Assembly: GCA_018398575.1 (NCBI GenBank)
Contig: JAGTXZ010000019.1
Location: 2,418,001 to 2,482,000, forward strand
DNA length: 64,000 bases
Reading direction: 5' to 3'
Origin: Ampelomyces quisqualis
Lineage: Eukaryota > Ascomycota > Dothideomycetes > Pleosporales > Phaeosphaeriaceae
Part shown: positions 55,368 to 64,000 of the stretch, piece after piece
Numbering within the stretch: the stretch's first letter is position 1
Layout of the letters: every line of letters begins with the position of its first letter
Notes under the pieces: model-generated
Told to the model about the DNA's origin: nothing
Databases searched by the model: none
Seen by the model: only the letters and a program-made list of their open reading frames with translations
Position numbers and translations under genes: made by a program

Positions 55368-56809
55368 CTAGAACCTCTTGAGCTCGGGGCTGCCTTCGCA
55401 TGGCGGGAACGACCACTTTGTCTCGACGAAGCACTTTTGCATGTTGTCCTCCTTCTTGTCGAAGGCGTAGTATACATTTTCCAGGTCCTCGAGACGGACG
55501 CGGTGGGTGACCATCTTCATTGGGGTGATTTGCTTGTCTTGGATCATCTTCAGGAGTGATTCCCAGTATAGGTGGACGGGTGCCTGGCCGTTGCCAATGA
55601 GGCGGATACCGCGCTCCATGAGCGAGCCGATGTTGAAGTGGTTGGTCTGATGGGTGTTAGTGCCTGTAAGGAGGATAGAGTGGGCACGGAAGACTTACGA
55701 AGCCGACGTAAACACCAGTAATGCCACAACTGCCAAAATTGCGTGTGCTGGCAATCATCTCGTTGATGATCTCACTGGTGTCTGTCTCCAAGCCGAGCAT
55801 CATCTCGAAGTAGTGGGCCCAGCCCTTTGCGTACTCGCCAGCAGCGCACTCGATGCTGACATCTGGACCGCGATCGTTGCTCATCTTCTTGAGGACGCTG
55901 GTAACCGACTCGCCCTTTGCCAGTTTTGAGAAGTCGACAGTCTCGATGTTGGGATACCTCTCCTTGACGAAATCGACACGCCAGTTTGAATCGATCATGA
56001 TGACCTTGGATGCGCCGTTGAGGAGTGAGAACTCTGCAGCCATTTGGCCAATGGGTCCGGCTCCCCAGATGGCGACAACGTCGCCCTTCTTCACTCCAGT
56101 ATCGACAACTGCATGCCATGATGTGCACAGCACGTCGGAGAGGAAGAGACCCTGCTCATCTGGAACGTTATCGGGAAGAGGGAGGAGATTGACGTCGCCG
56201 TATGGTACACGGGTGTACTCGGACTGGCCGCCAGCAAAGCCACCTGTGAAGTGAGAATAGCCGAACATGCCTGCCGTTCGGCCGCCGTACATTGCGTTCT
56301 CGATTGTGTTGGCGTTGGTCTTTTCGCATTGCGAGGACAGCTTCTGCTTGCAGTAGTAGCAGTCACCGCACGCGATCTGGAAGGATGCAACAACGCGTTG
56401 TCTGGACGAGTGTCAGTATTATAACATGTCGGTTTCGAGATAATACGCACCCAATTTTGAATTTAGTGACTGCGCTGCCGACACTGTCGACAACACCACA
56501 GAACTCGTGCCCGAGAATATCGCCCTTTTCCAGCTCGACAACGCTGCCATGGAGCAAATGCAGATCTGAGCCGCACACTGTGGATCCGGTGATCTTGAGA
56601 ATGACGTCGCGAGGTTCGAGGATTGCGGGCTTGGGAACCTCGACAACCTCAACTTTGTTCTTGCCCATCCAGGCAAGTGCCTTCATCTTCTCGCCAGACT
56701 TGTCCGCCCACTCTGGGTTGTTGGCGGGATTTGTGACATCCTGCGCGGTGGTAGCGTTGTCGCCGTGGCCAACAGCCTTCTCGACCTGGGCGGCCGCCTG
56801 GGACATCAT
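55368..56809 (-). CDS. Zinc-dependent alcohol dehydrogenase family protein, 446 aa, three exons
   Basis: Exons are 56809-56451, 56401-55699 and 55646-55368 (introns 49 and 52 nt). After an N-terminal extension of about 40 residues, the GroES-like domain starts MKALAWMGKNKVEVVEVPKP. Catalytic zinc ligands lie in STVCGSDLHLLHG and GDILGHEFCGVV, and the structural zinc site in CGDCYYCKQKLSSQC. The Rossmann segment is VVAIWGAGPIGQMAAEFSLL. The layout and the long insert between domains resemble glutathione-independent formaldehyde dehydrogenases and related fungal alcohol dehydrogenases. It is likely a cytosolic NAD(P)-dependent oxidoreductase of alcohols or aldehydes; the exact substrate is unknown. 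The preceding ATG-free frame extends upstream, so the ATG pair at 56804-56809 is the natural start. Confidence 0.9.
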
Positions 56810-58502
56810 CTTGGGCGGTGGTATTTGTTTGTAGTTTGTTGAAATGTAGGATACCACTTAGGTTGGACGTAATTGGAGGTGAGAAGTAGAAAGAGGCTCG
56901 ATTGAACAAAGAAGCAACAACTTACGGCGGCGCACACGGCTACTTTTGAACCGCGAACTAAACACCTACCGAGCTATGACATAGTGATCCGTTAAAGATA
57001 AACCGCACATGCAGCGTCTTCCTTAACTACCGGCGAAGCAGAACATACGATTCGCCACATTCGAAAGGGCTGTTTACACGTCATGACTTATTCAGGAGGG
57101 CTATATGCCCGAAATGTTCTGACTGGGCACCGTGTGCATCGTTGCCATGTTGTGACTGGCGGGGCAATAGAGGGGCAGATGGAGCGCGAGTTGTGACTTT
57201 TGCGCGTTGTCATCTTGATGTAATTGATGTCATGGCTGGCCGAGGCGTTGGGCGAGCGGCAGCATGCAAGAGTACAATTGCCGGAATCGAGATTTTCCAC
57301 TTTGACGTGGGTTGTCGATGGTCGCAAGCCGGGGGATGTAGCTTGAGCGTAGGGCAAGATGCAGAGGCTTTTATCAGATGGAGGTGAGGACCATGATGGC
57401 TCTTGTCTAGAAGCGCGTAGTGATCCCGTGCTCTCTCGCTGTCACGTGTACGTGCTGTAATCATGATCTGAGAGCGCAGACGGAAGTGATGCTACTATGA
57501 ACAGTTTGCTAGGTGCTCTTGGGTCCACGATTGAAGAGGCTTGCTTGGTGACCTAACCTTGCGTCCCCACGTGAATAACTTCCGCACTGTCCAGAGTACA
57601 ATATGTTGTCCCAGGTACCACCCTCGTGGTCTCCACGTCAGGCTACTCGGATTCGAAGCGCATTCCTCACCCAAGTCATGTGTCCATCTGCGTAGCCGCG
57701 CGGTGGCTATCTCTCGTAAAGATGCCTTCACGGCAGCTCAGAGCGGCGACAGTGGCCATCGAGGGAGGTAGCTGTGAGCAACATCGATGGGGCCGAGCTG
57801 AAGGCGTTGGAGGGCCGTATCGCGGGCGGCCCGTACCCTCTTGTGGTCGGACGGTACTCCGTATCTCCTGAGCTTCTTCCTCGACGCGACGCACCAGGCG
57901 ACTCTGTCAATGAAAAGGCCAGTTGGCAGTCCAGCAAAAATTGCCCCGCTGAAGCCCCCGAAGGAGATTCAATCCAAGACCTGTCCGCGCTGTGCAATGC
58001 AGCAGATCCTGAATGATCGACTGAAAGCTTGAGCTCAGCGATCGCAAGAAGGTAAGTATGAGGTAGAAGTGATGGGGCCGAGCGAGCTTATAACGAGCTC
58101 GACAGCTTGGCGCGCTAAGAGGGTCATGTGAGGAGCTGGGGCCTGTAATGGGGTCGTGCGTGATCGCTTGCCGGCAGAACTGCGGAGGGCCCAAGCTGGT
58201 GCTGTTTTCGCCGGAGCTCAGATTTGACTGTCGCCAGCCGAGGGGTGCGATGGCCATGAGACAGGTAAGTCAATGCTTCCTCTTTATTCAGTTGCGAAGC
58301 CTGCGGCTCTGAGAGCTCCATTGGGTGGCAGTCCGCCCACGCCGTCACTCTCTCTTCATGATGATCAAACATAACATTAGAACCGTTGCGAATGACGCCT
58401 CCTGGCGGTTGATTTCACAACTCTTGCACACATCTGATATCCTCTCATCTCCAACTTCATCTCACGACTTCAGTGACGCCAGGCTGACCACCTCAAGACA
58501 CC
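56810..58502. other. Intergenic between divergent genes; TACTCCGTA motif at 57855-57863
   Basis: About 1.7 kb with no recognised gene, only short overlapping frames. It contains the promoters of the dehydrogenase and the tRNA synthetase genes. Confidence 0.5.
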
Positions 58503-60257
58503 ATGACGAGACCGTCCCTCAGCTTCCTCCGCCCGTACCTCTACCCGACCAGTCGATCTGTGAGAGCAGAACATGCGCGAGCATATCTCTCAATCCAGCG
58601 ACGCTTCGCACAATCGTTGGCTGCGGAACTGTACACCGGCCCGCTCGAAGTCGAGAAACAGAGACGGCTAGAGCAGCTGAAGAGAGTCAAGCCGCTGGGC
58701 GAATACCACCCGCGACTTTCACAGACAGCGAGCGCTGAGAAGCTCACGCTCCGAGACTTCAATGCGACGTACGCGGCCATTGAGGAGACACGGCCGGATG
58801 TCGTCTCGGTCCTTGGTACGAACATGGCCAATACATGATCCGCCCAGCACTGACAGCGTCAGGAAGAATTCGTTCCGTGCGAACGCTTGGCTCCAAGCTG
58901 ATGTTCTTGGATATTGAGCGAGACACACAACGATTGCAGGTCATGGTGGAGCTGAAGAAGCTCACCCCTCACGACGGTTTGAACGACAGCTTCAGGGACT
59001 TCAAGAAGGTGGCAAGACTAGGTGATTGGATTGGTGAGTGACACATTGCCTCCCACTCTACCAAAAGCTCACAAACCAGCCATCACAGGAAACCCAACAA
59101 AGACTGCCACTGGACAGCTCTCTATTCTGGCGCTCGACGTGCCTCAGATCGTTGCGCCGTGCCTGCACCACATCCCAGGAATTGTCGAGAATGCCGAGAC
59201 ACTCGCTCGACGTCCGCACATCCACGCGCTCACGAGCGACGAACCTGGCGATATCCTTCGGCTTCGCGCGCTCGTGTACGACTACATTCGCACATACTTT
59301 ATAACGAGCGGTTTCATGGAGGTCGAGACGCCCATGTTTGACGTGAATGCTGGAGGAGCCATCGCGCGGCCATTCGAGACCGTTGCCGAGGTGTCAAACA
59401 CGCCTATCAGGCTCAGAATCGCACCGGAGCTTAATCTCAAGCGCTTGATTGTAGGTGGACAGGACAAGATCTTCGAGATTGGCAGGGCATTCCGCAACGA
59501 GGGTGTCGACAACACTCACAACCCAGAGTTCTCCACCTGCGAGTTTTACGAGGTTGGGGCAACACTGCCAGATGTCATTGCGAGAACTGAGCAGTTAATA
59601 CATGGGCTACATACTGCCGTCGAGTCTCTCAGGTCTACATACTTCCCTACGCTCGCAGCGCCTGAAATGAATTTCTCTGCGCCATTTGCTCAGCTACCCT
59701 TCATCCCGACCATCGAGAAGGCTTGTAGCCGCACGCTTCCTGATTTGTCCTCACCTGAAGCCTCCACCAAGATCCTCGAAATGTTCAAGGATCTTAACAT
59801 ACCCGCCATTCCCAATCCGACGCTGCCTCGACTTCTCGATACTCTTGCTGAGCAGTATATTGAGCCTCTCTGCGTCAAGCCAACATTTATAACCCACCAT
59901 CCTGAAGCTCTCTCACCGCTATCTAAATCATACTTGGATTCCGCCACATCACAACGAATTGCATCGCGCGTGGAACTCTTCATAAATGGTCGCGAATACG
60001 TCAACGCATATGAGGAAGAGAATTCGCCTTTCGAACAACGGAGGAAATTCACGCAACAGCTAGACTTCCACGTCGAGGGCGAGGGAGTGATTGATGAGAG
60101 CTACCTCGAAGCATTAGAATGGGGCATGCCGCCCACAGGTGGTTGGGGCTGTGGCTTAGATAGACTGGTCATGTTGTTTGCATCCAAGAAGCGGATAGCA
60201 GATGTGTTGCCCTTTGGGACGTTGAGAAACGTGGTCAGCATATCAAAGAGCAGATGA
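58503..60257 (+). CDS. MSK1: Mitochondrial lysyl-tRNA synthetase, 552 aa, three exons
   Basis: Exons are 58503-58815, 58857-59033 and 59089-60257. The N-terminus MTRPSLSFLRPYLYPTSRSV, Arg/Ser-rich and lacking acids, is a mitochondrial presequence. An OB-fold anticodon-binding domain spans about residues 100-200 (GRIRSVRTLGSKLMFLDIE). Class II motifs follow: motif 1 FMEVETPMFDVNAGGAIARP, motif 2 IGRAFRNEGVDNTHNPEFS, motif 3 GWGCGLDRLVMLFASKKRI. The enzyme charges mitochondrial tRNA-Lys. The first intron is only 41 nt, short for the window, and its branch-like CTGAC lies right at the acceptor. The phase and the protein sequence across it are good. Confidence 0.94.
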
Positions 60258-61524
60258 GCGGCTGCAATATAGCAAACCACCACTTGACGGCGTCGAGACA
60301 TTGTTGAACGTATAACCCCCTTACTCCCGTAAGCGGAAAACGTGGTGATGGCACATGGACCACTCCAGGCCTGGCGATACTACGTGTGCAGAGTCCAGAC
60401 GACCATTCGTCCATGCATAAGTCGCGTGCAGCCAGTGTACTCTCAAAGAGTAAAACAACCAAATCTGGAAGACTGTAACGTGTTGCGGAGTGGACAAGGT
60501 TCTTTTCAACCTGCCACATATTATCCTACGATTGTTCAATCCCCCTCATACTTATTCTTACGCGATCGCGCATCATTGCTGGACATAGTCCCCCCCTAGG
60601 TCGCAACGCAACAATACCACTTCCTTCATCCATCTTGCTCATGCCGCTCAAGAATTCCCCTGAAAAAAAAACCCCCCTCGTCCCCCATGACAGCCATCCC
60701 CCGCGTGGCTCAAATAAACCACGCCGCAGGTCCAGCACTCACTTCCATACCCAATCCCTTTGACTTCCCCCCCCCCGACCGTGCGTAGAACTCCACGCCA
60801 GAACGTGCAGGTTGAATCGGGTAGAGATAACATTGAAATAAAAATTCCTGGGGTGAATGGGATGGGTGGTTTACCTTGAGGCGCGCGCTGTACACACGGT
60901 ACACGTGCAGCACGTACAACATGTCGGTCAAGAGCTTGCTTGGCTTACGAATCTAATCTAATCTAACCTAACCCAACCCATACACGCCATGGTGCGCTGG
61001 ATTCAGTCTAATTTTGCGGCCCTGTGGTGGTCGAATTTGTTACCGGGAGAGAGGATTCCGAGATTGGGAGGGCGTGGAGGTGGGGGGGGGAGGGGGCGTG
61101 GGGCGTGGGAGTGTGAGGGAAAGGTGGGACGACGACGAGGGGGGGATTGCGGAGTCAAGTCGTGTCAGTGTCAGTGTCACAGTTTCAGTGTGATGACAGG
61201 GGATGAAAAACGGAGCTTGGGCGTGGACGTGGAACGACGTGGAACGACGACACATGTGTGGTGAGTGGGTTCGATCGGGTGATTTTTCGAGTTCGCGGTC
61301 AAAAACACACAGGTGTCATTGCTGATGGAATCTCCCGTGATGTATTCGATAATGGAGAATTTGAATCGCTCATGAGTACAAAAAATAAAGATATTCGTCA
61401 ATGCAAGGCAATGCAATCGAGTATAATGTACATACCTAGAGGCGTCCTTTATTCTTCTTGCCTCATCTCTTTTGTAGGGCATCTAAACACGAACACATAC
61501 GACACTATAATATAATATTGACAT
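60258..61524. other. Intergenic between convergent genes, homopolymer-rich
   Basis: No gene was seen. Runs of A9C6 (60663-60677), C10 (60767-60776) and G-rich sequence near 61081-61110 occur here. Confidence 0.5.
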
Positions 61525-63328
61525 CTAGAAATGCTCCTTCCAGAACTTGAAGTTGACCTCATGGCACGTAGCCTGCTTACACGCCTTATTGATGCTTTTG
61601 GCCGCAACGTTCGGTCCGCAAAAGTACACGCCAACTTCTGTCCTGAGCGTGCTTTCCAGGCCGTTCATATAAGTGCGGTCCAAGATGCCGTCGCGCATGC
61701 CGCACAGCAAGCGCTGGAAATCCGGGCGGCCAAAGTTTGTTCGCGATGTGAGTTCAGTCAGCGGGTCCTTGTCTGTGCCGACGGAGTTGAGGACAATATT
61801 TTGAGCGGTATTGGAGTCCATTTTCTGCGTGAGATACGTGTGTATGCGAAGGAATTGTTCGCCGTCCCTGTCGCCGAGGGATTGGGCTTCGAGCGAGGAG
61901 AGGAGCGTTTGGAACCATTCAAACGAAGACGTGTCTTTGCACACCCAGATGAACTCCACACGACGGAGACGCTTGGGAGGGTTGGGGCTGAGACGGAGGT
62001 GGTAGATGGATTTGAGGATAGAGGCCCAGGGGGTGACGCCAATACCGGTACCGATGAGGACGGCGACTTCGTTTTCGAAGACATCTTCTGCGGGAGCTCC
62101 GTAGGGTCCGTCGATTTTGAGACTGGGCATAGTCTGGCCATGCTGCAGCGCAATCTCGTACATGCCCATGGGGTCGAGTTCATCGTAGAGCTTGGATTGC
62201 GACTGTCCGGCACCCAGCGCATCGGCCAGAGCGCGGGTGAAGTCACCTACTTGACGTACGTGGACGGAAATGTATGGGTCGTGCGGGCAAGAGGTAATGG
62301 TGAAGGGATGCCACTGGTGGTAGCTCACCTCGGGACAGTTGAGGAAGAGCCATTGTCCTGGCTTGTACTTCATGCTGGGCTTGGTGAACTGAATCTCAAC
62401 AGCATCTGTTTCGAGTTAGCCCAGTTTTCAGATAGCGTGAGAAAAGAAAATCATACCATATGGGTGGCGAACGACCTTAACAATCTTGGTCTCGCGCCTA
62501 CTGCGGATCTCACGGTAAAGACGGTCGCAAAGGTAGAGACCGCCACCTACGAGTTCCCATCGCCAGCCCTCGTAACCAATACAGTGAGTCCAGAAGTTCT
62601 TCTTGTCAAAGGGTGACCAAGCCGGCGCAGTGTCACGGACGAAGCAGCTGGTAGCGTGGGTGTACATGCCGATCAGGAACGGAATGAAGAGGTGGTGAGT
62701 GTACCAGAAGGTCTCAAAAGACTGCTGTCTGATCCTGTGGTGTGCAGTGGTGTAGATCAAAAGCATACAGAGCAACATGATGTGTCCAGTAATGCCACCA
62801 GCTTCGGTGTAGTGGATCTGAAGCGCAATTTGCGGGCGGACCTGAACGCGCTCCACGTTGAAGAAGCTGCTGTTGTTAGCACGATATCAAAGGAGTCGTG
62901 TCGGAAACTTTGCTTACTTGACATAATGAGCACCAGTATGGAGGATAGTGAAGAAAAGCATAGCATAGGCGACTTGTCGGTGAAACCACATAGACTCGTC
63001 GAGTGGCATCCATCTTGCCTTGGGTCGAAGCCATCTGAGAATGTTCCTGCACATGGGCATGACGATAACCATGGTGTCAACTGATAATACGAGACCAGCA
63101 CCTCGAGATATCCACACAGAGAACTGGAGGGCGTTAAGAGGGGCTAAACGAGCATCGCCTGCCTGTTTCCACCTGTTCTCATGTTAGCGCAATCAGTTGA
63201 TAGGTGCTTCATGATGTTCACCATCCTATGCCGAATAATGCCCAATGAAAACCCCAGAAGAAGAAATGAAATATGAGTTTCCGCGGCGTAAAGAACAAGG
63301 ACAACATGGCACCGTTGCTTGCCCCCAT
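61525..63328 (-). CDS. noxA: NADPH oxidase NoxA (Nox1), 550 aa, four exons
   Basis: Exons are 63328-63222, 63172-62918, 62866-62457 and 62405-61525 (introns 49-51 nt). The protein opens MGASNGAMLSLFFTPRKLIF and is the usual 550-residue length of fungal NoxA. Six membrane helices carry the two haems; candidate ligands lie in DESMWFHRQVAYAMLF and FTILHTGAHYV, and in THHLFIPFLIGMYTHA. The FAD site is HQWHPFTITS, the NADPH sites are IGTGIGVTPWASIL and YFCGPNVAAKSI, and the chain ends KFWKEHF. It moves electrons from cytosolic NADPH across the membrane to oxygen, making superoxide, and in fungi is controlled by NoxR, Rac and Bem1. It is needed for sexual fruiting bodies, hyphal fusion and, in several plant pathogens, infection structures. 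There is no EF-hand or N-terminal extension, which separates it from NoxC; NoxB differs at the N-terminus. Confidence 0.95.
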
Positions 63329-64000
63329 GGTGACGGCGGAGTTGAAGTCGTTGGTATCTTTTCCGTATATAGCACCAGTAGATGCACTACAGACCGTTCA
63401 ACGGTAATTAGGACGCGAATTAAATGTTTCAAGTTACACGAAAGCGACCCCCAACCGGGGAGGGAAGGAAGATGCAGTCAAATTTCGACCCGGCCAGCCA
63501 GATACGAAGGCAAGAAAAGAATGTCGTGGTCCGGGAGCGGGCGGAGTGTTGTAGAGAGGGAGAGAGCGGAGGTGGAGGACGAGCCAGGGCCTGACGGAAA
63601 CCAAAGGTATTAGAATGTCAAGGCTGCAGGTGCAGATCGGGTGGATCTAGAAAGAGCCGTGCGGTACTCGGTACGGCGGCAGGCTATGCTGAAACCTAGA
63701 TGGCCTGTTCCGACAGGGCGTGGCTCGAACCGATGCCCCGGTGATGAGCGGTATAGTTGCTCGAGTTAAGACAGGTAACAGTTGGTGCGATCCGGAAAGA
63801 GAAAATTGGGAGACAGGAATGAGGTGGCACCAACCCTGAAGGAGCCCCAGGACCGATTATGAGATGGCGAGGGCACTCGAGGGGTTTGGCCAATGCGTTT
63901 TGCACCAAGTGTATGAAGAGCGTCTCAAATCCGAAGCACCACACAAACAACCATGTTCTCTGTGTAGGTTAGTGAGGTAGCTGGTGCGGAGCCTCTGTGT
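63329..64000. other. Upstream region of noxA to window end
   Basis: No gene recognised; short frames only. It is presumed to hold the noxA promoter and leader. Confidence 0.5.

Noticed and set aside
61531..62616. 361-codon plus frame opposite noxA
   Set aside because: Antisense shadow of the FAD/NADPH-binding exon of noxA.

Overview
The window is nuclear DNA of a filamentous ascomycete, most likely a dothideomycete of the Pleosporales type. The case rests on short GT-AG introns (mostly 46-60 nt), a NoxA-type NADPH oxidase, a kelch-BTB protein, a TPR/F-box/LRR protein, a Ser/Thr/Pro-rich secreted wall protein, and a retrotransposon block carrying the mutation pattern of repeat-induced point mutation (RIP). 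The order is inferred from gene content and style, not proven.

Layout. (1) 1-9150 is an AT-rich, stop-ridden block of dead retroelements. A Ty3/gypsy element on the minus strand has its reverse transcriptase near the left edge and its gag zinc knuckle near 1.6 kb. A Ty1/copia RT/RNase H remnant on the plus strand lies at 3.4-4.6 kb. A second gypsy LTR/gag copy lies at 6.5-8.6 kb. (2) 9.15-27.5 kb is gene-poor accessory-type sequence. It holds a 758-residue acidic orphan protein, a repeat-rich secreted wall glycoprotein, the cytochrome b5 reductase gene MCR1, two related hAT-like non-autonomous elements with perfect 8-bp target-site duplications, one mariner-like MITE, and a gene remnant at 20.2-20.5 kb. 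(3) 27.5-52.7 kb is a dense conserved block: a conserved fungal protein of unknown function, a Dia2/Pof3-like F-box protein with a single-base frameshift, Cdc20, kelch-BTB protein, Dsk2 ubiquilin, quinone oxidoreductase, arrestin-like adaptor, wax-synthase-like MBOAT protein, FRG1-like protein, 2OG-Fe(II) oxygenase and acyltransferase 3. (4) 52.7-55.3 kb is gene-free, partly AT-rich sequence. (5) 55.4-64 kb holds a zinc alcohol dehydrogenase, mitochondrial lysyl-tRNA synthetase and NoxA.

Gene relations. From 33.9 kb onward genes mostly alternate in strand. Three head-to-head pairs share short promoters: Cdc20/kelch-BTB (497 bp), Dsk2/quinone oxidoreductase (290 bp) and FRG1-like/2OG oxygenase (239 bp). 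There is no obvious metabolic cluster. Ubiquitin-linked functions do recur between 31 and 44 kb: an SCF F-box subunit, an APC/C activator, a UBL-UBA shuttle and an arrestin with a PPxY ligase-binding motif. This may be chance, since all are housekeeping genes.

No CRISPR, tRNA, rRNA or clear secondary-metabolite backbone gene was seen. Exon boundaries were derived by hand from splice signals, phase and family similarity. Coordinates given for each multi-exon gene are the span from start codon to stop codon.
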